Assembly (NCBI GenBank): GCA_964493995.1
Contig: CAZBQD010000004.1
Location: 8,495 to 72,494 of the forward strand
Direction of reading: 5' to 3'
Length of the DNA stretch: 64,000 bases
Source of the DNA: GCA-002282575 sp964493995
Lineage (GTDB): Bacteria > Pseudomonadota > Gammaproteobacteria > Thiomicrospirales > Thiomicrospiraceae
Both the position numbers and the translations under genes were made by a program. The notes under the pieces were generated by a model, which was not told the origin of the DNA, searched no databases, and was given only the letters and a program-made list of their open reading frames with translations. Position 1 is the stretch's first letter; each line of letters begins with the position of its first letter. This document shows positions 44,988-53,854 of this stretch, piece after piece.

Positions 44988-45986
44988 TTATTTAGCGACG
45001 TGTTGAACCATACGCATTAAGTTACAGGTGTAACCGTATTCGTTGTCGTACCAAGCAACCACTTTCACGAAAGTACCATCTAGTGCAATACCAGCACCCG
45101 CATCAAAAATCGAAGGGTGTGAATTACCACGGAAGTCTGTTGAAACAACAGATTCATCGGTGTAACCTAATACGCCTTTCAACGCACCTTCAGAAGCCAC
45201 TTTCATCGCAGCACAGATGTCTTGGTAGGTGGTTTCTTTTTCCAACTCAACCGTTAAATCCACGACAGAAACGTCTGAAGTGGGTACACGGAAAGCCATA
45301 CCCGTTAATTTGCCTTTCAGCACAGGCAACACCACGCCAACCGCTTTAGCCGCACCAGTAGAAGAAGGAATGATATTTTCTAAAATGCCACGACCACCGC
45401 GCCAATCTTTAGAAGAAGGACCGTCAACTGTTTTTTGCGTTGCTGTAGCGGCGTGAACCGTTGACATTAAACCACGCTTGATACCGAAGTTATCTTGTAA
45501 TACTTTAGCGACTGGAGCCAAACCGTTGGTGGTACAAGAAGCAGCAGAAACAATCGCTTGACCTGCATAAGTCTCATGGTTAACACCGTAAACAAACATA
45601 GGCGTTGCGTCTTTAGAAGGAGCCGATTGGACGACTTTCTTAGCACCCGCTTTGATGTGCGCCTGGCAAGTTTCTTCTGTTAAGAAGAAGCCGGTTGCTT
45701 CAACAACGATATCCGCACCCACTTCATTCCATTTCAAATTCGCAGGATCACGTTCGGCTGTTAAACGGATTTTTTTACCGTTTACGATCATGTTGTTACC
45801 TTCAACCGATACCGTACCTTTGAAATTACCGTGCACTGAATCATACTTCAACATGTAAGCTAGGTAGTCTGGCTCTAATAAATCGTTAATCGCAACGATT
45901 TCAATTTCTGGAAAGTCTTGTACCGCAGCACGCAAAACCATACGGCCGATACGACCAAAACCATTGATACCCACTTTAATTGCCAT
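44988..45986 (-). CDS. gap: Glyceraldehyde-3-phosphate dehydrogenase, type I
   Basis: The 332-residue enzyme has the Rossmann motif GINGFGRIGR, the catalytic Cys151 in SAASCTTNG, and the conserved C-terminal WYDNEYGYTCNLMRM. Asp35 in the cofactor loop (INDLL) suggests NAD use, though Calvin-cycle forms can use NADPH. AAGGAGT precedes the ATG. It is second in tkt-gap-pgk. Confidence 0.97.
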   Translation of the reverse strand: MAIKVGINGFGRIGRMVLRAAVQDFPEIEIVAINDLLEPDYLAYMLKYDSVHGNFKGTVSVEGNNMIVNGKKIRLTAERDPANLKWNEVGADIVVEATGFFLTEETCQAHIKAGAKKVVQSAPSKDATPMFVYGVNHETYAGQAIVSAASCTTNGLAPVAKVLQDNFGIKRGLMSTVHAATATQKTVDGPSSKDWRGGRGILENIIPSSTGAAKAVGVVLPVLKGKLTGMAFRVPTSDVSVVDLTVELEKETTYQDICAAMKVASEGALKGVLGYTDESVVSTDFRGNSHPSIFDAGAGIALDGTFVKVVAWYDNEYGYTCNLMRMVQHVAK

Positions 45987-46074
45987 GTGAATGACTCCTT
46001 AAGTTACAAAATTAAAAATTGATAAATCTGAAACCACGCTCACACCGCATTAAGCAGTGCGAACGTGAAAAAAA

Positions 46075-48105
46075 TTAGTGACCGCCACAGCAACCATCAG
46101 TGCACGTATCGTCTAACAAATCCAGTACCGTGTTCACCACATTTTCTACGGTGAAACCAAAGTGCTTGAACAACACATCAGCAGGAGCAGACTCACCGAA
46201 GCTATCCATACCCACTACGGCACCATCTAAGCCCACGAATTTACGCCAGTAATCGCTAATACCAGCTTCAATCGCAACACGTTCACGGATATAAGAAGGT
46301 AATACCGACTCACGGTAAGCTTCTGATTGCGCCATAAACATTTCTGCACACGGCATAGACACGACTCGCGCTTGAATATTATCTTGTGCTAACTGTTCAG
46401 CCGCTTTCATGGCTAGACCCACCTCAGAGCCGGTCGCAATCAAAATCACATCAGGTTCAGCGCCACAATCGCGTAGGATATAACCACCTTTTTCGATGTT
46501 TTTAACCTGCTCAGGCGTACGCGACATAGGTGTTAGGTTTTGACGTGAGAAAATCAACGCTGTTGGCGCATTAGAGCGCAATACTGCCATTTTCCACGAT
46601 ACCGCTGATTCAATCGCATCACAAGCACGCCAGGTTTGGAAGTTAGGAATCGCACGCATGGTAGCAATTTGCTCGACCGGCTGATGCGTAGGACCGTCTT
46701 CACCCAAACCAATTGAGTCGTGCGTGTACACATAGATAGTACCGATTTTCATTAATGCCGACATACGTAAGGCATTACGCATGAACTCCATGAACATGAG
46801 GAAGGTTGCGCCATAAACTTTGAAGCCACCATGCAGTACCATACCGTTCATCATGTGCGCCATACCAAACTCACGTACACCCCAAGATAGGTAGTTACCG
46901 TTTGCATTGGCTTTATTGACTTTGACCGTGCCAGACCAATTCGTTAAGTTAGAACCCGTTAAGTCCGCTGAACCGCCAAACAATTCGGGTAGCAAGGGAC
47001 CCATTGCTTCAATCGCATTTTGTGATGCTTTACGCGACGCAATGTTCGGCATATCGGCTTGTGTTTTCGCAATAAACTTATCCATTTCCACTTCAAAGTT
47101 AGCTGGCAACTCACCCGACATACGACGTTTGAACTCTTTCGCTAAGTCTGGGTAGTTTTGCTCATAAGAGGCAAACAATTCATTCCACTCAGCTTCCTCT
47201 TTCGCGCCCTTAGCTGTGTGATCCCAACCTTCATAAACGTGCTGAGGAATAACAAAAGGCTCATGATGCCAACCCAGGTTTTCGCGAGTCAGTGCAATTT
47301 CAGTATCACCCAGTGGTGCACCGTGGCAATCATGCGTACCGCATAGGTTTGGCGAACCAAAACCAATGGTCGTACGAGTACAGATTAACGTTGGCTTATC
47401 TTGAATCGATTTCGCTTCATGAATGGCTGCATCCACTGCCTCGGCATTGTGACCATCAACATTACGAATAACATGCCAGCCATAAGATTCAAAACGCGCT
47501 GGTACATCCGCTTCCATCCAGTCATCAATGTGACCATCAATAGAGATATTGTTGTCGTCCCAGAAGGCAACCAATTTACCCAAACCTAAGGCACCCGCCA
47601 TAGCACAGGCTTCGTGCGACAAACCTTCCATTAAACAGCCATCACCCATGAATACATAGGTGTGGTGATTCACCACCGCGTGACCTGGGCGGTTGAATTG
47701 AGCTGCCAAAGTGCGTTCTGCAATGGCCATACCCACCGCATTGGTAATACCCTGACCTAATGGACCCGTAGTGGTTTCAATACCGTCTGCATAACCGTAC
47801 TCAGGGTGACCAGCCGTTTTGGAATGGAATTGACGGAAGTTCTTGATATCATCAATACTGAGATTAAAGCCAGTGAGGTGCAACAATGAGTAAATCAACA
47901 TAGAACCATGACCGTTCGACAAGACAAAACGGTCACGATCGGCCCATTTAGCATTTTTGGGGTTGTACTTCATGTGGCTATTCCACAGAACCTCGGCGAT
48001 ATCCGCCATGCCCATAGGCGCACCGGGATGGCCTGATTTAGCTTTTTGCACCGCATCCATACTGAGTGCACGAATGGCATTGGCGAGTTCACGACGGTTA
48101 GACAT
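46075..48105 (-). CDS. tkt: Transketolase
   Basis: The ATG at 48105, with GAGGA eight bases upstream, gives 676 residues. The enzyme moves two-carbon units in the pentose phosphate and Calvin cycles. The thiamine diphosphate motif is GDGCLMEGLSHEACAMAG ending in WDDNNISIDG; HPGAPMGMADIAEVLW and the DSIGLGEDGPTHQPVEQ loop are also conserved. The C-terminus is odd: it ends DDTCTDGCCGGH, a Cys-rich tail not found in E. coli transketolase. A frame extension to 48195 has no support. Confidence 0.96.
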   Translation of the reverse strand: MSNRRELANAIRALSMDAVQKAKSGHPGAPMGMADIAEVLWNSHMKYNPKNAKWADRDRFVLSNGHGSMLIYSLLHLTGFNLSIDDIKNFRQFHSKTAGHPEYGYADGIETTTGPLGQGITNAVGMAIAERTLAAQFNRPGHAVVNHHTYVFMGDGCLMEGLSHEACAMAGALGLGKLVAFWDDNNISIDGHIDDWMEADVPARFESYGWHVIRNVDGHNAEAVDAAIHEAKSIQDKPTLICTRTTIGFGSPNLCGTHDCHGAPLGDTEIALTRENLGWHHEPFVIPQHVYEGWDHTAKGAKEEAEWNELFASYEQNYPDLAKEFKRRMSGELPANFEVEMDKFIAKTQADMPNIASRKASQNAIEAMGPLLPELFGGSADLTGSNLTNWSGTVKVNKANANGNYLSWGVREFGMAHMMNGMVLHGGFKVYGATFLMFMEFMRNALRMSALMKIGTIYVYTHDSIGLGEDGPTHQPVEQIATMRAIPNFQTWRACDAIESAVSWKMAVLRSNAPTALIFSRQNLTPMSRTPEQVKNIEKGGYILRDCGAEPDVILIATGSEVGLAMKAAEQLAQDNIQARVVSMPCAEMFMAQSEAYRESVLPSYIRERVAIEAGISDYWRKFVGLDGAVVGMDSFGESAPADVLFKHFGFTVENVVNTVLDLLDDTCTDGCCGGH

Positions 48106-48227
48106 ACAAAAGTCCTCAAAAAGTTTCAAAATAAATAGGGTTACCTGGTGACAGGCGAATAGCGTTATTTTCACCGATTTAGGTAAAATCGGCAAGTATT
48201 CCGTTAAAAACTCTCGCTATTAAGCAT

Positions 48228-48258
48228 AAAAAAACCCCGCAGTAAGCTGCGGGGTTTT
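48228..48258 (-). terminator. Terminator of the OmpA-like gene
   Basis: A very strong stem of 13 bp (AAAAACCCCGCAG with its complement, 3- to 4-nt loop) is flanked by A and T runs, so it works in both directions. It lies 22 bp after the OmpA-like stop and isolates the transketolase unit. Confidence 0.93.
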
Positions 48259-48279
48259 TCACATCATGCAAACGGCAAA

Positions 48280-48879
48280 TTATTTAGTGCCGTCGATGGT
48301 GATTTCAACGCGACGGTTTTGTGCACGACCATCTTTCGTTTTGTTGCTAGCAACTGGCTTATCAAAACCGTAGCCTTTAGCTTCGATTTTGTCAGCAGGC
48401 ACGCCATTTTTAATCAGTGCATCGCGAACCGCGTTAGCACGTTTGATTGATAGCTGTTGGTTATAAGCCGCAGTACCGATGTTGTCCGTATGACCTTCTA
48501 CCAAAACCAAGTTGATTGATTTTAATGATTTAGCTTCAGCAGCGGTGTTAGCCAGTTCTTGTTCTGCTTTAGGCGTTAATTTAGCGCTGTCGAAGGCAAA
48601 CAACTCACCCGCTTTCAATGTTTTCTTGGTCACAATCGGAGCCGCAATTGGAGCTGCAGGTGCGGGTGCCGGAACTGCTGCTACGGGAGCAGGTTTAGCT
48701 TCTGGCGCTTTTACACCAGGACAGATGCCATCTTTTTCAGTCCAGAAAGAAGTACGCAAGCAGTTACCTTGACCGTCTTTTACCACAACATTGTTGCTAT
48801 CGAACCAAAAAGCCTCACGTGGCGCCGCTTGAGCAGAAGTTGCTGCAACCATCGCAGCCAATAATACTAATTTACGCAT
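48280..48879 (-). CDS. OmpA family peptidoglycan-associated protein
   Basis: From the ATG at 48879 (GGGGA upstream) the protein has 199 residues: a signal peptide (MRKLVLLAAMVAATSAQA), a short region with NCLRTSFW like the GxCWRTGYW motif of RmpM-type proteins, an Ala/Pro linker (about 55-85) and a C-terminal OmpA domain with VEGHTDNIG, the peptidoglycan-binding Asp and Arg (NRRVEI). There is no beta-barrel, so it is probably a periplasmic or peripheral link between outer membrane and peptidoglycan. Confidence 0.9.
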   Translation of the reverse strand: MRKLVLLAAMVAATSAQAAPREAFWFDSNNVVVKDGQGNCLRTSFWTEKDGICPGVKAPEAKPAPVAAVPAPAPAAPIAAPIVTKKTLKAGELFAFDSAKLTPKAEQELANTAAEAKSLKSINLVLVEGHTDNIGTAAYNQQLSIKRANAVRDALIKNGVPADKIEAKGYGFDKPVASNKTKDGRAQNRRVEITIDGTK

Positions 48880-49024
48880 GGTAAGATCCCCCAACCAATA
48901 TGAATAAGAATACGCCTAGTCTTGACGTCTAGTTTGTGAGTTTAACACAAAGAAACTGTTGTCGCAAAAAAACAACATTTTTAGAACAAAATTTATCAAA
49001 AATTCACTGTCTGATCTGGCTATT

Positions 49025-50233
49025 TTACTGACTACTTAATCGTTGCAACCGCTCTTGGCGCATAGCCTGTTGAATATCTCGACCACTCAGCCCTTGCTCA
49101 ATGAAGGATTGCGCCGTCACGGCTTGAACTTGTTTTAGCCACTGTAGCCATTGCTGTGCTTGCGGATAGTCTGCTGTTTCGTAACCGGTTCTGCCGCGCG
49201 AATCAGCTTCACTTACCGTCAATAAGGCGGCAAATTGTTCTGGTTTTCGCCACACATCGCAGGCTTCCATCACCTGTAAGCGTTGTTCTGGTGTTAATGC
49301 TTCACCTTTGTGAATATCGCCATGCCAGCGACACACCAACTTAGCCGTTTGCGTTATCTGTGCGGGTACGCGCAATCTTTGTCCGAGCTGTTCCACCAAA
49401 CTCACACCAGCTAGTTCATGTCCTGGATGCTTCGGCCAGAGTTCGGCGGGGGTCACCCCCTTACCCAAATCATGACACAAAGCAGACCATAACAAAACCA
49501 ACTCCTCTGTTTGCTGTCGCATCGCTTGCAGCACCATTAGGGTATGCACACCTGCATCACCTTCTGGGTGATACACTGGGTCTTGCGGTACAGAAAACAA
49601 GCAATCTAACTCTGGCATCAATACCGCTAAGGCTCCCACCTGGTGCAAAACCCTAAAGTAAACTTCAGGATGTTGTGTTACCAGGGCTTTGGCCGTTTCG
49701 ATCCAAATGCGCTCGGGCGTGAGCTGACTTAATTCACCCGCCGCCACCATTTCAGACATTAATGCCTGGGTTTCAGGTGCCAGAGTAAAGCCTTCATTGG
49801 CCAACTTGGCATTGAAACGCGCAACCCGCAACACTCGTAAGGGGTCTTCTGAAAAGGCCGCGCTAACATGCCTAAGTCGTCGTTCAGCTAAATCCCTCTG
49901 TCCGCCATAAGGATCAACCAATACCCCATCACAAATTGCCATTGCGTTAATGGTGAGATCTCGACGCAACAAATCTGCTTCTAAACTCACTTCAGGGTGG
50001 GCATGACAAACAAAGCCATGATAACCCTGACCTTGTTTACGTTCAGTGCGTGCTAGGGCGTATTCTTCTTTGGTTTGCGGATGCAAAAAAACGGGAAAAT
50101 CTTTTCCCACCTGTTGATAGCCTTGAGCAAGCATCGATTCTACGCTTTCACCCAGCACCACCCAATCGCGGTCGCTATTGCTTAATCCCAATAACTGGTC
50201 GCGTACCGCACCCCCGACTAGGCAAACCTTCAC
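49025..50233 (-). CDS. cca: CCA-adding enzyme / tRNA nucleotidyltransferase
   Basis: The 402-residue enzyme adds or repairs the 3' CCA of tRNAs. It has the class II nucleotidyltransferase core (VGGAVRDQLLGL with the metal Asp pair in SDRDWVV), the RRDLTINAMA motif and a C-terminal HD domain (LWSALCHDLGKG), as in E. coli Cca (412 aa), where HD gives phosphatase activity. It overlaps the preceding dehydrogenase-like gene by 4 bp. Confidence 0.95.
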   Translation of the reverse strand: MKVCLVGGAVRDQLLGLSNSDRDWVVLGESVESMLAQGYQQVGKDFPVFLHPQTKEEYALARTERKQGQGYHGFVCHAHPEVSLEADLLRRDLTINAMAICDGVLVDPYGGQRDLAERRLRHVSAAFSEDPLRVLRVARFNAKLANEGFTLAPETQALMSEMVAAGELSQLTPERIWIETAKALVTQHPEVYFRVLHQVGALAVLMPELDCLFSVPQDPVYHPEGDAGVHTLMVLQAMRQQTEELVLLWSALCHDLGKGVTPAELWPKHPGHELAGVSLVEQLGQRLRVPAQITQTAKLVCRWHGDIHKGEALTPEQRLQVMEACDVWRKPEQFAALLTVSEADSRGRTGYETADYPQAQQWLQWLKQVQAVTAQSFIEQGLSGRDIQQAMRQERLQRLSSQ

Positions 50234-51177
50234 GACTTTAGGTCCGACGCGTCCCTGCCCGCAAGTTGGCGCATATCATCATAACGCTGACGCACGCGCC
50301 CTTTCGAAAACACCTGCTTAGCGTAGCTGCGCAAGCTTCTGGGTTGAATGGCAAAAGGCAAAGCCTGCTGACAAACTGAAGGAACTTGCAGACTGAGGTA
50401 ATTATCCAAGGTCATCATCGGCGATGGCATCAACCCCATGATGCGCGCAGTCAAACGTGATGGGAAATCTGACAATGCCATAAAATTGATTTTACGACCC
50501 TGCATTTCAGCTATCAGCTGCCACAATTCCATCAGGGTGTACTCACGCCCACCACACAATTCGTAAGTTTGCCCAACAGATGTCTTATCGGCCAAGCAAG
50601 CCACCATCACGCGCGCCACATCTTCTACCCAAATTGGCGACAGGATGGATTTAGGACAGACAACAGGCATCACTGGCGTTAGGGTTAATAATTTCGCAAA
50701 AGCATTAACGAAACGATCACCTTCACCAAAAATGACCGAGGGACGTAAAATCGTTACGTGCAAATCACTTTGCTTCAACACCGCCTCCGCTTCTGCTTTT
50801 GAACGCAAATAACGACTGGGCGCCGCTTCACTCGCTCCCAAAGCAGAGATATGAATCAGGCGCTTAACCCCCTCCACTTCACAGGCAATCGCCAGCTTGC
50901 GCACCAAATCGATATGCACCGAACGAAAAGTCGTTTTGCCAGATTCATGCAAAATACCAATGAGATTAATTACGGCATCCTGGCCACGCAAGAGTTTGCG
51001 CAGTTGCAAATCGCTAAAATGCTCAATCGGCAAGAGTGTCACGCCAGGGATGAGCCGCAAATCACGCTGACGCTCCGGTCGACGCACTGGCACTGTAAGC
51101 TGATGCCCTTGAGCCGACAATTGACGCATCAGCGCACGACCAACAAAACCTGAACCACCTAATATCAAGATGCGCAT
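50230..51177 (-). CDS. NDUFA9-like NAD(P)-binding protein (atypical short-chain dehydrogenase)
   Basis: With the ATG at 51177 (GAGG seven bases upstream) the protein has 315 residues. It starts with the Rossmann motif MRILILGGSGFVGRALMRQL and belongs to the atypical short-chain dehydrogenases related to complex I subunit NDUFA9 and to UDP-sugar epimerases (GVKRLIHISALGA, YLRSKAEAEAVLKQS). The catalytic Tyr-x3-Lys is present only as Y-x2-SK (YLRSK), so it may bind NAD(P) without a standard reaction. The substrate is unknown. It is operonic with cca. Confidence 0.82.
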   Translation of the reverse strand: MRILILGGSGFVGRALMRQLSAQGHQLTVPVRRPERQRDLRLIPGVTLLPIEHFSDLQLRKLLRGQDAVINLIGILHESGKTTFRSVHIDLVRKLAIACEVEGVKRLIHISALGASEAAPSRYLRSKAEAEAVLKQSDLHVTILRPSVIFGEGDRFVNAFAKLLTLTPVMPVVCPKSILSPIWVEDVARVMVACLADKTSVGQTYELCGGREYTLMELWQLIAEMQGRKINFMALSDFPSRLTARIMGLMPSPMMTLDNYLSLQVPSVCQQALPFAIQPRSLRSYAKQVFSKGRVRQRYDDMRQLAGRDASDLKS

Positions 51178-51306
51178 CAACAACCTCAAAACGTTATAAT
51201 ATGAATTTATTCATCAATTCTAGGTAGTCACTAGAGCTAGGTCAACCATCATCCGCTAGCAGTGAGTACTATTTAGTCAATTAGCCTATAGGAATTTGTT
51301 GTTACC

Positions 51307-51630
51307 ATGTCTGACGTTATTCGAACCAGCACCTTTCGCCATCACAAAAAAGAGGCCACCTACTTATACCTTTCCCAACACTTCGCGTGGGAAAAACTAC
51401 CCCAAACGCTACAACAGCAATTTCCCAAAACACATCATGTTATTGATTTTGACATGACGACCGAACGCAAACTGGCGCGAGCAGATAGCCAAAAAGTCTA
51501 TCAATCCCTGTCTCAAGAAGGTTATTTTTTACAATTACCACCCAGTGACCCACAGGCGCTTCAAGCCATGGAAGATCGTTGGGTAAGCGAGCAACAAGCG
51601 GCACTGGCTCAGACTAGCGCTAACCCTTAA
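51307..51630 (+). CDS. ycgL: YcgL family protein
   Basis: The 107-residue protein resembles E. coli YcgL: HKKEATYLYL, a middle strand with TERKLARADSQKVYQSLSQ, and the conserved GYFLQLPP near the end. The function of this small soluble family is not known. The stop codon overlaps the IscR site that precedes sodB, and both genes point the same way, so some sodB transcripts may start upstream of ycgL. Confidence 0.85.
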   Translation: MSDVIRTSTFRHHKKEATYLYLSQHFAWEKLPQTLQQQFPKTHHVIDFDMTTERKLARADSQKVYQSLSQEGYFLQLPPSDPQALQAMEDRWVSEQQAALAQTSANP

Positions 51631-51653
51631 ACCTGAGTAAAATAGTCAGGTAT
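51629..51653. promoter_or_regulatory. IscR type 1-like site upstream of sodB
   Basis: The site matches 23 of 25 positions of the E. coli type 1 IscR consensus, with deviations at positions 2 and 9. Its second half, AGTCAGGTAT, is identical to that of the distal site at iscR. It lies 35-59 bp upstream of the sodB ATG, with TAAAAT at its centre as at suf and TATTAT just downstream. Confidence 0.8.
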
Positions 51654-51687
51654 TATTTTCTCTACGATTTTATTTGGAGTTTTGATT

Positions 51688-52281
51688 ATGTCACACACCT
51701 TGCCAGCCTTACCTTACGCCTACAATGCTTTAGAACCTTATATTGGCGAAGAAACCATGACGCTTCATCACACTAAGCACCACCAGGCTTATGTAGATAA
51801 CCTTAACCGCCTGGTCGTCGGCACTGAATTTGAAGGCAAAAGCTTAGAAGATATCGTTAAATCGGCGCCAGCAGGCGGTATTTTCAACAATGCGGGCCAA
51901 CACTGGAATCACAATCAATTTTGGACGATGATGGCGCCTCCCAGTGCCGGCGGTGGTGTTGCACCAACAGGTAAATTAATGGATGCCATCAACAAGAGCT
52001 TTGGTTCTTTTGATGATTTCAAAGCTAAGTTCGAAGCGACTGGTTTAGCGACTTTCGGTTCAGGTTGGGCATGGTTAGCACAAAATGCCGACGGCAGTCT
52101 TGAATTGGTTAGCAGCTCTAACGCAGGCAATCCATTGCAAATGGGTAAAAATGCATTATTGGGTGTTGATGTGTGGGAACACGCCTACTATGTCGATTAT
52201 CGCAACCGTCGCGCTGATTACCTTAAAGGCTTCTGGTCGGTTGTTAACTGGAGCAATGTGGCTGAGCGCTTCAACGGCTAA
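51688..52281 (+). CDS. sodB: Superoxide dismutase, iron type
   Basis: The ATG at 51688 follows GGAG and gives 197 residues. Metal ligands are His27, His75 in WNH, Asp161 and His165 in DVWEHAYY. Gln71 in NNAGQHWNH is the position that marks iron rather than manganese enzymes. The enzyme removes cytoplasmic superoxide, which destroys Fe-S clusters. The IscR-like site upstream suggests control by cluster status, linking it with the suf operon. Confidence 0.94.
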   Translation: MSHTLPALPYAYNALEPYIGEETMTLHHTKHHQAYVDNLNRLVVGTEFEGKSLEDIVKSAPAGGIFNNAGQHWNHNQFWTMMAPPSAGGGVAPTGKLMDAINKSFGSFDDFKAKFEATGLATFGSGWAWLAQNADGSLELVSSSNAGNPLQMGKNALLGVDVWEHAYYVDYRNRRADYLKGFWSVVNWSNVAERFNG

Positions 52282-52303
52282 TCACAGGGTTTTAGTTCAC
52301 GTC

Positions 52304-52330
52304 AACCGAGCCATGTGCTCGGTTTGTCGT
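52304..52330 (+). terminator. Terminator after sodB
   Basis: An 8-bp perfect stem (AACCGAGC/GCTCGGTT, 5-nt loop) is followed by a T-rich stretch, 22 bp after the sodB stop. A second, longer repeat (GGCGACA/TGTCGCC, about 52333-52371) follows before the next gene. Confidence 0.7.
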
Positions 52331-52419
52331 TTCTGGCGACAAAGAAAAGCAGAACCCTGAATCTGTCGCCGCTTTGTGGTAAAATCAGACAAATTTTAAG
52401 TTTATAGCAGGAGCCAAAC

Positions 52420-53070
52420 ATGGACTATGCCCTAGCGCACTTTAACATGATCGAACAACAAATCCGTCCATGGGATGTGTTAGATATGCGAATTCTTGAC
52501 GTGATGGCCGCAACACCACGTCACCCCTTTGTTCCTGATGGTTTTGAGAGTCTGGCTTATAGTGAAACACCCATCCCCTTAAATGATCAAAGCATCATGC
52601 TGGAGCCTAAAATCATTGGCCGTTTTTTGCAAGCAACCCAACCACAGGCCAACGACAAAGCGTTGGAAATTGGCACAGGTTCTGGCTACCAGACCGCGCT
52701 ATTAGCTCAATTATGCCACAGCGTCGATAGTATCGAACTTGATGAGCGTCTGGCTGTTAGTGCCAAAGATAAGCTCACACAACTCGGCTACCACAATGTC
52801 AATTGCATCACCGGTAATGCCTACGATTTAACCCATCAGCAGCAGTACGAAGTGATTATCGTCAATGGTTCAGTGGCGAAGAAACCGGAAGCTTGGTTGA
52901 ATTTACTCAGTCTAGGAGGACGCTGTGTGGCTGTGGTGGGAACCGGAGCAGCCATGCAAGCCATCTGCTATACACGTACAGAAGAACAGCAATGGACAGA
53001 GGAAACGCTGTTTGAAACGGAGTTGGCATCATTAACGGGCCCAAAAGCTGCCCAAGTGTTTAATTTTTAA
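52420..53070 (+). CDS. Protein-L-isoaspartate O-methyltransferase-like protein
   Basis: The 216-residue protein has the SAM-binding motif ALEIGTGSGYQTALLAQL (about 80-97) and an N-terminal MIEQQIRPWDVLD typical of the Pcm-like subfamily often found near tolC. Canonical Pcm repairs damaged aspartates; members of this subfamily have divergent active sites and may do something else. AGGAG precedes the ATG. It converges on the CRP-family gene of the secretion cassette. Confidence 0.85.
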   Translation: MDYALAHFNMIEQQIRPWDVLDMRILDVMAATPRHPFVPDGFESLAYSETPIPLNDQSIMLEPKIIGRFLQATQPQANDKALEIGTGSGYQTALLAQLCHSVDSIELDERLAVSAKDKLTQLGYHNVNCITGNAYDLTHQQQYEVIIVNGSVAKKPEAWLNLLSLGGRCVAVVGTGAAMQAICYTRTEEQQWTEETLFETELASLTGPKAAQVFNF

Positions 53071-53114
53071 TTTTTTAAGCCAACGCAATTACTGTTAATA
53101 CATGATAAAGTCGT

Positions 53115-53131
53115 CAGCGATAACATCGCTG
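53115..53131. terminator. Hairpin between convergent pcm-like and CRP-family genes
   Basis: CAGCGAT and ATCGCTG form a perfect 7-bp stem around three bases in the 69-bp convergent gap. T runs are weak on both sides. Confidence 0.5.
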
Positions 53132-53139
53132 GCACTTGT

Positions 53140-53829
53140 TTAATCCACCACTTCTTCCGCCAGCTTTTTAAGCATCTCTGGTTTACGTATAATTAGACGT
53201 TTTAAATCCTTTTCGACAACCGACTTATGAATCAGCTGACTGATAGCACGAGAGACCGTTTCACGACTGGTACTAGCCATCAATGCAATCTCTTGTTGTC
53301 TGGGCATTTTTTCAATCGTCATCATGCCGGCAATGTTTGGCTTCATCATCGTTACCAACACCGAATAAACGCGCGAACTGGCATTAGCTTGACTAATCAC
53401 CGTTCTCGATGTATTGGTTTGGCGAATAATGCCGGCAAACTCCACTAATAACCGATGCATAACCACAGGATAGTCATAGAATAATTTGAGCATTAAGGGC
53501 TTGGGCATGACCGCAACCTGAGAGTCCTGAGTGGCAACAACCGAACTGGATCGTGTTTGCTCGTCTAATACAGTGACATGACCGAACATAGTTCCTGGAT
53601 TGATCAAATAGAGGCCTACCTCTTTACCATCACTAGCCACATCAACCACTTGAAGTTGACCTGAGCTGAGAAAAAAAACTTCCTTTGCCGTATCTCCTTT
53701 TTTGAGGACATACTGCTTACGCTCATATTCACGAGACTGCATCTGCAAACCTAGGTTAAGTAAATAACCCTCGTCAATGTCCGCAAGTATCGGGAAGTTT
53801 TTTAATTCTGCTAGCGTAACGCCACTCAT
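53140..53829 (-). CDS. CRP/FNR family transcriptional regulator
   Basis: The 229-residue protein has an N-terminal cyclic-nucleotide-binding fold (about 15-130) and a C-terminal winged helix. The recognition helix STSRETVSRAISQL (187-200) keeps the Arg, Glu and Arg with which E. coli CRP reads TGTGA. In the cyclic-AMP pocket Arg93 and Ser94 are conserved, but the position of Glu72 in E. coli CRP is His84 (MFGHVT), so ligand binding is uncertain. There is no N-terminal Cys cluster, so it is not an FNR. It is the last gene, 25 bp after tolC, of the secretion cassette whose first gene is a cyclase. Confidence 0.9.
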   Translation of the reverse strand: MSGVTLAELKNFPILADIDEGYLLNLGLQMQSREYERKQYVLKKGDTAKEVFFLSSGQLQVVDVASDGKEVGLYLINPGTMFGHVTVLDEQTRSSSVVATQDSQVAVMPKPLMLKLFYDYPVVMHRLLVEFAGIIRQTNTSRTVISQANASSRVYSVLVTMMKPNIAGMMTIEKMPRQQEIALMASTSRETVSRAISQLIHKSVVEKDLKRLIIRKPEMLKKLAEEVVD

Positions 53830-53854
53830 TACTCTATTTCAACCATGATGAGGT

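Noticed and set aside
48106..48195. An N-terminal extension of transketolase by 30 residues
   Set aside because: The extension is hydrophobic and unrelated to the family; GAGGA supports the start at 48105.
51262..51290. TTTAGTCAA upstream of ycgL as another IscR site
   Set aside because: Only one half matches; the other arm does not align with the type 1 consensus at the right spacing.
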